Of a stretch of DNA of 64,000 nt, positions 55,006-64,000 are shown piece after piece. The first letter of the stretch is position 1, and every line of letters starts with the position of its first letter. Position numbers and translations under genes: made by a program. Below the pieces are notes generated by a model. The model ran no database searches. It saw nothing but the letters and a program-made list of their open reading frames with translations, and was not told where the DNA came from. Source of the DNA: JABDMH01 sp965222645 (GTDB lineage: Bacteria > Bacteroidota > Bacteroidia > Chitinophagales > Saprospiraceae); assembly GCA_965222645.1 (NCBI GenBank), contig OZ244968.1, positions 3,720,001 through 3,784,000 on the forward strand, written 5' to 3'.

Positions 55006-55428
55006 ATGTTATTGCAATCAAATGGCAGATCAATTAATATTGAGATAATAAAAAGGAGTAGGCCTGAAAGCACGGATTTCGAAGATGGTAATTGGCTCGA
55101 AACGAATATAAAAATTGATGTTCCTGGTTTTAATGGACATTACGGTAGTAACCTAAGAACAGATGATTTTGAACGGTTCACCCAGAATTTAGAGAAGTTG
55201 AAAGCTAATGAGATTAAAGAAGTACAGTTTACGACTATGGAAGAAGGCTTGCATTTAATTGGTGTGCTTGAAGTGTCGGGCAATATTAAATGGGAAGGGA
55301 CTGCGAAATCTCAATGGGGTGGCAGTTGTTTAACATTCAATATTGAGACGGATTATTCTTCAATAGATGACCTATTAAACCAGTTGCGAGAAACTTTAGA
55401 TACATATCCAGTTATAGGAACTTCTTAA
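55006..55428 (+). CDS. Orphan WapI-like immunity protein
   Basis: The protein has 140 residues from ATG 55006; a GTG-started extension from 54877 is open but lacks family similarity. MLLQSNGRSINIEII, then FEDGNWLETNIKIDVPG and a later WEGTAKSQWGG, resemble the WapI family of immunity proteins, in which a NWL motif follows the first strands. No toxin tip precedes it; its partner may have been lost. A terminator follows at 55452. Confidence 0.65.
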   Translation: MLLQSNGRSINIEIIKRSRPESTDFEDGNWLETNIKIDVPGFNGHYGSNLRTDDFERFTQNLEKLKANEIKEVQFTTMEEGLHLIGVLEVSGNIKWEGTAKSQWGGSCLTFNIETDYSSIDDLLNQLRETLDTYPVIGTS

Positions 55429-55451
55429 AAAGAAAAGATATACGGAAAAGA

Positions 55452-55477
55452 AGCCTCGACATAGATCGGGGCTTTTT
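55452..55477 (+). terminator. Intrinsic terminator after the WapI-like gene
   Basis: AGCCTCGA (55452-55459) pairs with TCGGGGCT (55466-55473; one T-G pair) and is followed by TTTT. It closes the Rhs accessory region. Confidence 0.7.
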
Positions 55478-55954
55478 CATATCTAAAAAGGTTCAGAAAC
55501 ACCTTATTGGGTTGCAGAGAAAAACTTGAAAAAAATTACAGGGCGGCCACATTTTTTTGAAAGAAGTCTTTGAATTTGGACTTGGCAAGCATATGTCGAA
55601 AGTACTGAACAGAGCCTTTTTATATTATTCTTCGAGTTGCTACAGCGAAAATATGCGGTCTACTGATAGAAATTCTTTACTTCATGCAGCATCAAAAGGT
55701 GGCGCAGAAAATATTTTGGAACACTTGAACGGAGTAACAAAGAAATATTTTTGAAAAAGAAAGATTCGATCTGATTTGGAGCGAATGTATTGAAAGAAGT
55801 AACCTAAGCACGAAGTGAAATCAACTACTTTGGAATGATATCCATTCTGCCGGTTTTTGTTACAGTCAGGTGCTGGGGTTGGACTGTCAAATGCCGTCAC
55901 CCCCATAGAAACACAAATTTGTATTTTTGACTACTATCAAGGAAAACCACAGCT
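55478..55954. other. Gap between the Rhs region and the OPT transporter gene
   Basis: I see no convincing gene in these 477 bases. A TTG-started frame at 55557-55754 (65 residues) and a short tail-like frame ending near 55822 are open but match nothing known and may be decay products of former cassettes. Confidence 0.45.
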
Positions 55955-57907
55955 ATGGCAGACGATCACAAGCCACATGTCTCACACCAAATCACACTTC
56001 CGGAAACCACAGTCAAAGCATTTATCCTGGGAGCTCTGCTGTCTATTGTATTGGCTGGCGCAAACGCATACCTCGGATTATTTGCAGGAATGACTGTATC
56101 GGCTAGTATTCCGGCCGCAGTCTTATCAATGGCCATCCTTAAGCTGTTTAAAAACAGTAATATTCTCGAAAACAACATAGTACAAACGGCGGCTAGTGCC
56201 GGTGAGTCTCTTGCCGCGGGTGTAATATTTACATTTCCCGCGTTGATACTCATGGGTTACTGGACGGAGTTTAGTTATTTGGAGACGGCACTTATAGCCC
56301 TCTGTGGGGGAGTACTAGGTGTGCTTTTTACCATTCCGTTGCGCAGGGCTCTTATTGTGGAGCAGGACCTCAAGTTTCCCGAAGGGGTGGCTACTGCAGA
56401 AGTACTGAAGACGGGAGAAAAGGGGGGTGATTCGGTCAAGTATTTGATCTGGGGTGGTTTGATAGGTGCTGGAATAAAGTTTTTTGAAGCGGGATTTAAA
56501 CTGTGGCACGGCACAGCAGAGGCAGCTACATTAGCTGGAAACAGATTATATCTCTACGCTGGTGCCAATCTTTCACCCGCTTTAATTGCAGTGGGTTACA
56601 TCGTAGGCTTTCACATTGCTTCGCTGGTATTTATTGGAGGGGTGATCAGTTGGTGGATTGCCATTCCGATTTACATTGCCGTCAATGGAATGCCAGAAGG
56701 TGTGGATGCAGTCAGTGCCGGAGGTGCGATTTGGAGTTCTCAGATTAGATATCTCGGGGTAGGAGCTATGGTCGTAGGAGGGCTTTGGGCATTGATAAGC
56801 TTAAGAGGTTCGATCGGTTTTGCGCTGAGAAATGGTCTGGCCGCATTAAAAAGTGGTGCGGCAAATCTCTCCGACACTCTCCGCACCGAGCGGGATACAC
56901 CGATGTCCTGGGTCATCATGGCTATTGGAGCAATGATTGTCCCCGTGTTTATCATCTACCTGAGGGAAATTGCAGACATCCCGATCACTGCCTTAATGGC
57001 CATCCTGATGGTTGTGGCTGGCTTTCTATTTGCCGCAGTTGCTGGTTATATGGCAGGACTTGTGGGAAGTTCAAACAATCCGATTTCCGGAGTAACCATT
57101 GCAACCATTCTTACTGCCTCGCTCATTCTGCTGGCATTGTTGGGTTCGGGTGCAGAAAAAGGTCCTGCCGCTGCCATTCTCATTGGTGCGGTGGTCTGCT
57201 GCGCTGCAGCTATTGCCGGTGACAATATGCAAGACCTCAAAGCAGGCCATATTTTAGGAGCCACTCCTTACAGGCAGCAGATCATGCAAATGGTTGGAGT
57301 TGTTTCCGCAGCTTTTGCCTTGCCGTTCATCTTGCAACTCCTCAATACAGCTTATGGTTTTGGACCGGCAACTGCCGAGAGACCTGATTCGCTTGCTGCT
57401 CCTCAGGCAACGCTGATGGAAAGCGTAGCACGTGGTGTGTTTAGCGGAGATTTGCCATGGACGATGGTTTTTATTGGTGCAGCTATTGGAATCCTGATTA
57501 TTATTCTTGACAAAGTACAGGAGGCAAGGGGGAGTTTCAGGCTTCCGGTTCTGGCCATAGCTGTGGGTCTGTATCTCCCATTTGAATTGGATAGTGCGAT
57601 TTGGATAGGAGGTGTCATTGCGTTGCTCGTCAGCTTATATCGCAAGAATCGACGGTCTTCCGCTGCTCCTGATCTGGAGACGGCGTCACAGCGAAGCGAG
57701 CAGACGGGCCTTCTTTTTGCATCGGGTTTAATTACAGGTGAGGCCCTGATCGGTATCATTCTTGCCATTCCAGTTGCAATTTATGAGCGTACAGACGTTT
57801 TGGCACTTGTCGATGAGCCCTTTGGAAGCGTTACAGGTCTCATCGTAGTTGCTCTAGTCTGCATTATGCTGTATCGACTGGCATCGCGTGCATTTGTACG
57901 TGAATAA
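55955..57907 (+). CDS. OPT-family oligopeptide transporter
   Basis: This 650-residue protein has about 15 membrane segments. ETTVKAFILGALLSIVLAGANAYLG near the N terminus, FPEGVATAEVLKTGE and GSSNNPISGVTIATI are signatures of the OPT superfamily; the last is the Asn-Pro-rich motif in the middle of the transporter. It probably imports oligopeptides or metal chelates through the inner membrane with protons. It has its own transcript and no clear partner. Confidence 0.92.
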   Translation: MADDHKPHVSHQITLPETTVKAFILGALLSIVLAGANAYLGLFAGMTVSASIPAAVLSMAILKLFKNSNILENNIVQTAASAGESLAAGVIFTFPALILMGYWTEFSYLETALIALCGGVLGVLFTIPLRRALIVEQDLKFPEGVATAEVLKTGEKGGDSVKYLIWGGLIGAGIKFFEAGFKLWHGTAEAATLAGNRLYLYAGANLSPALIAVGYIVGFHIASLVFIGGVISWWIAIPIYIAVNGMPEGVDAVSAGGAIWSSQIRYLGVGAMVVGGLWALISLRGSIGFALRNGLAALKSGAANLSDTLRTERDTPMSWVIMAIGAMIVPVFIIYLREIADIPITALMAILMVVAGFLFAAVAGYMAGLVGSSNNPISGVTIATILTASLILLALLGSGAEKGPAAAILIGAVVCCAAAIAGDNMQDLKAGHILGATPYRQQIMQMVGVVSAAFALPFILQLLNTAYGFGPATAERPDSLAAPQATLMESVARGVFSGDLPWTMVFIGAAIGILIIILDKVQEARGSFRLPVLAIAVGLYLPFELDSAIWIGGVIALLVSLYRKNRRSSAAPDLETASQRSEQTGLLFASGLITGEALIGIILAIPVAIYERTDVLALVDEPFGSVTGLIVVALVCIMLYRLASRAFVRE

Positions 57908-58017
57908 CCAGGTAAAAGTGCAGGTGCACTATATCAGGCAAACAATGTCAAAATATCAAATAAACAAAGGCTGATAGCATTATCTTCACGGTTCGATAAA
58001 AAACAGTCACTAAGATT

Positions 58018-58932
58018 ATGAGTTTATTGACAGTAGGTACTGTAGCATTCGACAGTATTGAAACACCCTATGGAAAAGTGGAGCGGGTAATAGGTGGTGC
58101 CGCGACATACATTTGCTGGGCAGCATCCTATCTATGTAAAGATCAGCGCCTGGTATCTATTGTAGGAGATGATTGGCCCGAGGCTGAGATAAAGGCCATG
58201 AATTCGCGTGGGATAGATACGGATGGCATGAAAATCGTCAAGGGAGGAAAATCCTTTTTTTGGTCTGGAAAGTATCACGAGGATCTCAATCAAAGGGATA
58301 CGCTGGTCACGGATCTAAATGTTTTAGACGATTTTGATCCGGTCCTTTCGGAGGAGTATCGTCATAGTGACTACGTCATGCTAGGTAATCTCACGCCGGA
58401 AATTCAGATGTCTGTGATTACGCAAATGAAAAAAAGGCCAAAGCTCATTGCAATGGACACGATGAATTTCTGGATGGATGTAGCAATGGAAAGTTTACTA
58501 AGGACGATTAAGGGCGTAGACGTTCTGATCATCAATGATGAGGAGGCGAGACAATTGTCTGGTGAGTATTCTCTTGTCAAGGCGGCGATAAAAATATTTG
58601 AACTGGGAGTAGAATACCTGGTAATAAAAAAAGGAGAACACGGGTCACTGCTCTTTCACAGGGAAGACGTTTTCTTTGCTCCGGCTCTGCCACTGCTGGA
58701 AGTTAAGGATCCGACAGGCGCCGGTGATACTTTTGCCGGAGGATTTATGGGATACATTGCCCAAACTGAAGATGTGAGTTTCGAAAACCTGAAACGAGCT
58801 TTGATTTTTGGCTCAGCTATGGCTTCATTCTGTGTAGAAGAGTTTAGTCTTGACAGGCTGAAAGTAATTTCGCCTGAGGAGTTGAAAACGAGGTTAGATC
58901 AATTTAAGAATCTCGTACACTACACTTTATAA
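58018..58932 (+). CDS. PfkB-family sugar/nucleoside kinase
   Basis: This 304-residue protein has an N-terminal VERVIGGAATYICWAAS glycine region and a C-terminal DPTGAGDTFAGG motif whose Asp237 is the catalytic base of the ribokinase/PfkB family. VLIINDEEARQL is also typical. It phosphorylates a sugar or nucleoside, but the substrate cannot be told from the sequence. It is single, 110 bases after the transporter gene and about 90 bases before the membrane glycosyltransferase-like gene. Confidence 0.9.
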   Translation: MSLLTVGTVAFDSIETPYGKVERVIGGAATYICWAASYLCKDQRLVSIVGDDWPEAEIKAMNSRGIDTDGMKIVKGGKSFFWSGKYHEDLNQRDTLVTDLNVLDDFDPVLSEEYRHSDYVMLGNLTPEIQMSVITQMKKRPKLIAMDTMNFWMDVAMESLLRTIKGVDVLIINDEEARQLSGEYSLVKAAIKIFELGVEYLVIKKGEHGSLLFHREDVFFAPALPLLEVKDPTGAGDTFAGGFMGYIAQTEDVSFENLKRALIFGSAMASFCVEEFSLDRLKVISPEELKTRLDQFKNLVHYTL

Positions 58933-59023
58933 TTTTTTATTATCTTAATTGACGATGCGATCTACTCAATGCTAATCATTTGTATTAGAATTTTGATCTC
59001 AAAAACCTTCTATTTATTCGGGA

Positions 59024-60898
59024 ATGAGTAGCATCAAAAAGAAAAAAAGGAAACCGAAAACTACGAAAACCAGGCCTGGTGACGAGAGGCGACAAAAGAA
59101 GAAACCGCTTCAGATTTCGGCTGTTGGTCGATCCCTGATATTTATTGTTGGGTTCATAAGTCTAGGCCTTATTTTTTTCATCCTCTTCAGTCAAAATCCC
59201 GATTTTCAAAATCCTCTTCTCGCATCCAGGAAAGGATTGATTGCATTTCAGCACGCAGTATTTTTCTGGGTGGCCTGTTGTTTTGGATATTTTGGGTGGA
59301 GGCAGGTCCGGAATGGAAACAGCGCCCAGTGGGATAAAATTATCCTGTGGTTGGCCTTTGCTGGTATTGTAGCAATGTATGTCGGTGCTTTCAATGAGGA
59401 AGTAAGCCCAAATGGCGATAATGCAGAATACCTGATTATTACCAAGTCTCTGGTAGAAAGGGGAAAAGTATTGAGGTTGGAAAATCGCGCTGAAAACCCT
59501 AATTCACTGGCCTCAATAGGACTTCCTCTGCTTTTGTCACCAATCTACAAGATATGGGGTTTCGACTTTGTAAAAATGAAAATCCTGGTAATGGCAATCG
59601 GGATTTCAATCTTTTGGTTGCTCTTTTTATTATTTAAAATTCACCATGGATTTCTGTTAGCTGCAATGTTGGCTATTGTGGGAAGCACCTCTCCTTTTCT
59701 GGTGGGAACCGCCACAGATTTAATGACGGAAACTCCCTTTGTCTTTTGGTCGACCCTGGCACTATTATTTATTGCCAAATATCGGCTCACTGAAAAATTC
59801 AATTGGAGACTCTACTTCCTTGTTTTTGCCACGATAATTATGACCTTTTTTACGAGAGCTAATGGCATCGGCATCCTCGCAGCACTCCTGCTCTATCTGA
59901 TGCTTTATGTGCCTTGGAATCTGGCATTATCTAAAGAGACCTTCTCCCAATTCGTCAGCTCAGTGCCGTTTAGAAAACTGGCCTATATAGCGATCCCGCT
60001 TTTTGTGGGTGCAGTAGTCTGGCAACTGCGCCAGCAATCTACAGGAATATCTCAGGCAGCGATTTTTTTTAATAGAAATGTGAGTGAGCATCTGGAATTT
60101 AACGGGACTTCCGCTTTCAGGGTACTTGGATTGATGCTGTTTAGTCCGGAGACATTTCGGTTTCAAAATTTTTACGCGGGGGCCGATTTGCCAAAGTTAG
60201 ATTTTCGATACGTCTGCATTCTGTTAGTGATGCTTTTGGGTTTTGTCCGATCCTTAAGAGAAAAGAATATTATAGGAATCTATACGGTGGTTATATTCCT
60301 TGTGATCATATTCGCGAGCTTAACTCCGGCTGAGATGGTCATTATGAGGTATTTGTCTGTATTAGTACCCTTTCTTGTCTATTTGTTATTTCTCGGTCTG
60401 CGTGAGGTTTTAGGATGGTTACCGAGGAGGTCCAGGATCCTGCAGCAGATTGGACTTGTTGAGCTGGGGAGTATTTTACTCCTTGCACAAGTCATGTTTA
60501 CCAATTTTCATGGCAATAGTGTAAACTGCACCCTTGCTGCACTTGGGAATGGTCCGGCGTACCAGGACTTTATTGATGTGGCTAAGTGGGCGGGTAGGAA
60601 TTTAACGGACGATGCCTTTGTCGTCTCTGTAAAGCCGAGGTTGTTTTACGTATTCTCTGGCAAGAAAGGTGCTCGATTGTCGACATTGGAAGAGGATTAT
60701 TCAAAGGATTTTGAGGAAAAAAAGATAAATGGTTTTCAGAAGATGGGTGTTACCCATGTTGTTCTGGATGGGATGAGCGGATCAACCCGTGAAAATATTT
60801 TTCCAATCCTAAAAAACAACCCCGGAATGTTTCAAACCTTGTATATTGGTGCAGTATCCGGCACAAGCTCGATCGATAGAATTACATATGAAGATTAA
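59024..60898 (+). CDS. GT-C-type membrane protein with basic N-terminal tail
   Basis: This 624-residue protein has a very basic cytosolic N terminus (SIKKKKRKPKTTKTRPGDERR, residues 3-23), then about 12 membrane segments. The first large loop has SPNGDNAEYLIITKSL, placing acidic residues where GT39/ArnT-like enzymes have their catalytic Asp. It probably transfers a sugar from a lipid carrier to a surface polymer or lipid. The DUF2304 and glycosyltransferase genes that follow suggest polysaccharide synthesis. The basic tail is unusual for the family. Confidence 0.7.
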   Translation: MSSIKKKKRKPKTTKTRPGDERRQKKKPLQISAVGRSLIFIVGFISLGLIFFILFSQNPDFQNPLLASRKGLIAFQHAVFFWVACCFGYFGWRQVRNGNSAQWDKIILWLAFAGIVAMYVGAFNEEVSPNGDNAEYLIITKSLVERGKVLRLENRAENPNSLASIGLPLLLSPIYKIWGFDFVKMKILVMAIGISIFWLLFLLFKIHHGFLLAAMLAIVGSTSPFLVGTATDLMTETPFVFWSTLALLFIAKYRLTEKFNWRLYFLVFATIIMTFFTRANGIGILAALLLYLMLYVPWNLALSKETFSQFVSSVPFRKLAYIAIPLFVGAVVWQLRQQSTGISQAAIFFNRNVSEHLEFNGTSAFRVLGLMLFSPETFRFQNFYAGADLPKLDFRYVCILLVMLLGFVRSLREKNIIGIYTVVIFLVIIFASLTPAEMVIMRYLSVLVPFLVYLLFLGLREVLGWLPRRSRILQQIGLVELGSILLLAQVMFTNFHGNSVNCTLAALGNGPAYQDFIDVAKWAGRNLTDDAFVVSVKPRLFYVFSGKKGARLSTLEEDYSKDFEEKKINGFQKMGVTHVVLDGMSGSTRENIFPILKNNPGMFQTLYIGAVSGTSSIDRITYED

Positions 60899-60909
60899 AC
60901 CTTAAGACC

Positions 60910-61293
60910 TTGAGATTTTTTCAATGGTTGGTACCGATTATTGCAGCCTACTACATTTTTCGTCTTGTAGTGCAGTACAGAGCTCAGAAGAGATTAGTGG
61001 GGAGTACTATCGTTTGGATTGCATTTTGGCTTACGTGTTTGGTGCTTGCCATTGTTCCTGATCTCGTCTCGGTAAGAATTGCTAAGTTATTCGGGTTTAA
61101 GTCTAATGTCAATGCGGTGATCTTTGTTGCTTTGGGTCTCTTATTTGTTTTTATGTTTTACCTCACAGCTATAATCGAAAAGATGGAGCGGCAGTTTTCA
61201 GACGCAATTCGCAATTTGGCCATCGAAAATCAAAAGTTGAGGGAGGAGCTTAAGGAAAAAAGTAGTTCAGATGAAGATTCTGTTCGTACTTGA
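60910..61293 (+). CDS. DUF2304-family membrane protein
   Basis: This 127-residue protein starts with TTG 11 bases after the previous gene; the nearby ATG is out of frame. It has three membrane segments (LVPIIAAYYIFRLV, IVWIAFWLTCLVLAIVP, VIFVALGLLFVFMFYLT) and a charged tail (IENQKLREELKEK). DUF2304 proteins are usually encoded beside DPM-like glycosyltransferases and may help them in the membrane. Such an enzyme gene is 2.2 kb further on. It overlaps the next gene by 23 bases. Confidence 0.8.
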   Translation: MRFFQWLVPIIAAYYIFRLVVQYRAQKRLVGSTIVWIAFWLTCLVLAIVPDLVSVRIAKLFGFKSNVNAVIFVALGLLFVFMFYLTAIIEKMERQFSDAIRNLAIENQKLREELKEKSSSDEDSVRT

Positions 61294-62371
61294 AAGCTAT
61301 TATCCAAATATAGGTGGAGTTGAGACGCTGTTTAAGGCGCTTGGAGAGGAGCTGGCTGATCAAGGCCATGATATTACCATCCTGACAAATCATCCGGGTG
61401 GTGATATTTTGACCCGGCAGATCATAAATGGAGTGAGAATCAGACGCTACAAATTCTTTAGCCGGTACTTATTTACGGTCCTGGCTTTTTTCCCTGCATT
61501 ATTTCACGCATTTCGTCATGACATTATCCATACTACCTCCTATAATGCTGCCCTGCCGGCATTTTTTGCCGGCCTTGTGAGCGGGAGGAAAGTAATGGTG
61601 ACATTTCATGAGTATTGGGGACCACTTTGGTTTACAATGCCTTTTTTTAGTAAACTGAGCTTGAGATTACATTATTTGTTTGAAGCAATGCTTGTACGAT
61701 TGCCCTTCCATCGATTTATTGCCGTATCTGAGTACACCGGGTCATCTCTCGAGAAAGCTGGCGTTTCCACTTCGAAAATTGTTCTTATTTACAATGGAAT
61801 TGATTATAAAAATTGGAAAGTCGTAAAAGATCCCACAAAAAAGGATAGTACTGATTATTTTGCATTTATTTACTTTGGCAGACTGGGTATTTCTAAAGGC
61901 CTGGATATATTGATCGATGCCATCGATCATCTGAGGAAGGAAACAACGAATTTTAAACTACATTTAATTACATCGATAAAACCTGAATCTATTTTTCATG
62001 AGCTGAAAAGAAGAATAATATACCTCAAAATTGAGCATTTTATACAGCTTCACCATCATATGGATGAAGAAGAATTAAAAATGAAAATAATTTCAGCTGA
62101 TGCCGTGGTGATTCCTTCCCGGACTGAGGGTTTTTGCTATAGTGCTGTAGAGAGTACTGCACTGGGAATGCCCATCATATCATCAGGTATGGGTGCACTA
62201 CAAGAGGTGATAGGAGGAAAGTATTTAGAACTTGACGAATTGTCACCGAAAAACTTATCTCAAAAAATGCTGGAAGCAATCCAGGGGAAATGGCAAGAAA
62301 AGCCGGGAAAATTCTTTCACCTAAAAGACACAGTCGACCGCTATGTTCAACTCTATAACAATGCAATATAG
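61271..62371 (+). CDS. Glycosyltransferase family 4 (1)
   Basis: This 366-residue GT-B enzyme has an N-terminal ESYYPNIGGVETL acceptor-side motif and a donor-side motif SRTEGFCYSAVESTALGMPII near residue 285, which includes the Glu pair of GT4. YFGRLGISKGLDIL marks the start of the C-terminal Rossmann domain. It probably adds a sugar to a lipid-linked oligosaccharide in the cytoplasm. Its start overlaps the DUF2304 gene and the next GT4 gene is seven bases downstream. Confidence 0.9.
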   Translation: MKILFVLESYYPNIGGVETLFKALGEELADQGHDITILTNHPGGDILTRQIINGVRIRRYKFFSRYLFTVLAFFPALFHAFRHDIIHTTSYNAALPAFFAGLVSGRKVMVTFHEYWGPLWFTMPFFSKLSLRLHYLFEAMLVRLPFHRFIAVSEYTGSSLEKAGVSTSKIVLIYNGIDYKNWKVVKDPTKKDSTDYFAFIYFGRLGISKGLDILIDAIDHLRKETTNFKLHLITSIKPESIFHELKRRIIYLKIEHFIQLHHHMDEEELKMKIISADAVVIPSRTEGFCYSAVESTALGMPIISSGMGALQEVIGGKYLELDELSPKNLSQKMLEAIQGKWQEKPGKFFHLKDTVDRYVQLYNNAI

Positions 62372-62378
62372 ATAGGTA

Positions 62379-63461
62379 ATGAAAGTGGTCTTCCTTGGGG
62401 ATAGCATCAGCACACAGAGAGCGGGAATTCATTATTTTGGCCGGCAATTGGTGCTGGAAGTCATTGGCAGCTTTCCACAGCACGATTATCACATGGTCTG
62501 TCCGGATGACACCACTGACCTGCCGGTGAAATTACATACGGTACCTGTTTCGAGAGTTATTCCGTTCCATTTGAGATGGAGGCAGCTATTCACTATACCT
62601 GCGTTATTGAATCGGATCAAACCTGATTTGGTTGTAGAGCTTGCTCATTTTGGCCCTTTTGGATTGGGTGATGAGATCGAAAAGGTGACTGTCATCCATG
62701 ACCTTACACCCGTGTTGCTACCGAAGTATCATCCCCGGATGAGTGTTATTATGCATAAGATACTACTCCCCGGCATAATCAAGAGAGCTTCGGCACTTAT
62801 CGTCAATTCGGAATTCACTAAGGGAGAAATTCTTAAATACTATAGTAAGAACACAGGTCACATTCATGTTTTCTCCCCCGGTATCGAAATTCCACGAGAT
62901 GATTCGCCTCCTTCAAAAGAATTAAACGAGTGGACCAAATCTCCGTATTTTTTATCCGTGGGTACCATCGAGCCGAGAAAGAATTACGTCACATTGATAA
63001 ATGCCTTTGATCTTTTTTGCGAAAAAAATAATACATATAGATTGGTCATCGCCGGGTATAACGGATGGAAAAGCGGGGCATTTTTCGATGCATATAAAAA
63101 ATGCAGACATAAGGATCGGATGATTCTGACCGGCTATGTAAGTCGCATAGATTTACTTGGTTTATACAGGGGGGCGTATGCATTTGTTCATGGGTCGTAT
63201 TACGAGGGATTTGGTTTGCCCATATTGGAGGCACAGCATTTTAATTTGCCAGTCATTGCCTCTGATGTGCCGAGTCTGCACAGTCACACACGAGAGTCTG
63301 CTCTGCTATTTGACCCCAATGATGCACTTTCTCTCTTAGGGAGGATGAGTGATCTCGTTGAGGAAAAAGGTCTACGGAAAAAATATGCCGAAAAAACACA
63401 ACGTTCTTATCAGGAGTATTGTAGTACACGATCGGGTTTAGGTGTATTGTTTGATAGATGA
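62379..63461 (+). CDS. Glycosyltransferase family 4 (2)
   Basis: This 360-residue GT-B enzyme has SVGTIEPRKNYVTLINAF at the start of the C-terminal domain and GSYYEGFGLPILEAQ as the donor-binding motif with the Glu pair, typical of mannosyl-type GT4 enzymes. VVELAHFGPFG lies in the N-terminal half. It should work with the preceding GT4 enzyme on the same surface polymer. It is the last plus-strand gene, convergent with the family 2 enzyme. Confidence 0.9.
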   Translation: MKVVFLGDSISTQRAGIHYFGRQLVLEVIGSFPQHDYHMVCPDDTTDLPVKLHTVPVSRVIPFHLRWRQLFTIPALLNRIKPDLVVELAHFGPFGLGDEIEKVTVIHDLTPVLLPKYHPRMSVIMHKILLPGIIKRASALIVNSEFTKGEILKYYSKNTGHIHVFSPGIEIPRDDSPPSKELNEWTKSPYFLSVGTIEPRKNYVTLINAFDLFCEKNNTYRLVIAGYNGWKSGAFFDAYKKCRHKDRMILTGYVSRIDLLGLYRGAYAFVHGSYYEGFGLPILEAQHFNLPVIASDVPSLHSHTRESALLFDPNDALSLLGRMSDLVEEKGLRKKYAEKTQRSYQEYCSTRSGLGVLFDR

Positions 63462-63526
63462 GATCTTGCCACACTACATCAAGAAGCGTCGCAATTATTC
63501 AACATATTCCACTTGACAATCTACTA

Positions 63527-64000
63527 TTATTTTGTAAAGGGATTGAATAGCCGACCCAGCATGAGAAGACCTTCTTTAAAATTCTGTCCCTTTGCAAGTG
63601 TCTCTCTGGTGTATACTACACTTACAGGAAATTCTGCGATCTTAAACTTATGCAAGTGAGCCTGCTTGATGATATCGATGCAAAATTCAAATCCATTAAA
63701 GTCTATCTTTAATTTTTCGGCAAAGCTCCTGGTCATTATTTTTAGTCCGGATTGACTGTCTGTCACATAGATGCCTGTCACGAGAAAACTTACCATGTTT
63801 CCAAACCAATTGTAAAGTCTTCTGGAAACAGGTATATCGTTTTTTTGGAGAAATCTGGAGCCAATGAGAAGATCGACATTATCTTTTCTTTTTAGGACCT
63901 GGACCATTTTAAATAGATCATCGGGATCACTCTGATGATCAGCGTCAATAGTGGCTATGTACTTTGCTTGTTTTTGAAGTGCAAACTTGATTCCGGTCAT
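63527..64000 (-). CDS. Glycosyltransferase family 2, DPM-like (cut by window edge)
   Basis: The 157 residues at the C-terminal end of a GT2 protein start beyond the right edge. ATIDADHQSDPDDL holds the DxD metal site, then LLIGSRF and LTVTSDQSGLK-type residues (YVTDSQSGLK) match dolichol-phosphate mannose synthase-like enzymes. No C-terminal membrane segment follows, so this is the soluble, short form. It charges a lipid phosphate with a sugar and could supply the GT-C-type proteins in this window. Confidence 0.88.
   Translation of the reverse strand: MTGIKFALQKQAKYIATIDADHQSDPDDLFKMVQVLKRKDNVDLLIGSRFLQKNDIPVSRRLYNWFGNMVSFLVTGIYVTDSQSGLKIMTRSFAEKLKIDFNGFEFCIDIIKQAHLHKFKIAEFPVSVVYTRETLAKGQNFKEGLLMLGRLFNPFTK

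Noticed and set aside
42511..55428. A T6SS, phage or conjugative-element origin for the toxin locus
   Set aside because: No VgrG, Hcp, PAAR, integrase, transposase or transfer gene was found in or around it.
55557..55754. Open frame of 65 codons before the OPT gene
   Set aside because: TTG start, no recognisable domain or signal, and surrounding DNA looks decayed. Not supported as a gene.
1..64000. tRNA, rRNA and CRISPR arrays
   Set aside because: No cloverleaf-like sequence, rRNA signature or regularly spaced direct repeats were seen in the intergenic regions. A tRNAscan or CRISPR search would settle it.

Overview
The window looks like chromosomal DNA of a Bacteroidota bacterium, most likely a saprospira-like lineage. 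That placement is inferred from gene content and no database was searched. The supporting signs are a type IX secretion (T9SS) C-terminal sorting domain, TonB-dependent receptors with carboxypeptidase-like N-terminal domains, proline-rich TonB proteins, a mitochondrial-type citrate synthase, and the DUF7009-FdhD and Nif3-zinc-ribbon pairs. Both ends cut genes: xylA on the left and a family 2 glycosyltransferase on the right.

Left part (1-17.8 kb): the start of a xylose isomerase gene on the minus strand, then a sugar oxidoreductase and a sugar isomerase on the plus strand, a GT-C-type membrane glycosyltransferase, a TonB-dependent receptor, a thioredoxin-fold protein, and a compact overlapping run (panD, flippase-like protein, rfaE2, Nif3-like protein, zinc-ribbon coiled-coil protein). 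A TPR protein, a 46-residue membrane protein on the minus strand and a lipoprotein with two DUF1080 domains follow.

Middle part (17.8-41.7 kb): housekeeping and stress genes (Xaa-Pro peptidase, fumC, fdhD, Mn-type superoxide dismutase, cutC, two thioredoxin-fold proteins, citrate synthase, gcvH, two tandem tonB genes, clpB), a 1022-residue protease/propeller/barrel fusion, a YdjC-type deacetylase, and a two-component system next to a second TonB-dependent-type receptor.

Accessory part (41.7-55.5 kb): an Rhs polymorphic-toxin locus. It opens with a strongly structured, terminator-bounded RNA candidate. A tightly coupled operon follows: a small lipoprotein with an Rhs-like repeat, a T9SS-sorted M43-type metalloprotease whose zinc motif is destroyed, a 2206-residue Rhs protein with an HNH-like nuclease tip, and a SUKH immunity protein. 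Downstream lie two promoterless-looking spare tips, each starting with a remnant of the Rhs core (AHH nuclease plus Imm11-like immunity; a His-His nuclease-like tip plus an unknown immunity protein), an orphan WapI-like immunity gene, and a truncated XRE regulator. The layout fits tip replacement by recombination at the shared core sequence. The candidate for an undescribed system is the coupling of lipoprotein, dead T9SS protease and Rhs in one operon, possibly with the upstream RNA.

Right part (55.9-64 kb): an OPT-family transporter, a PfkB sugar kinase, and a surface-polysaccharide gene group (GT-C-like membrane protein, DUF2304 protein, two GT4 enzymes, a dolichol-phosphate-mannose-synthase-like GT2). 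I saw no tRNA, rRNA, CRISPR array, intact insertion sequence or phage genes.
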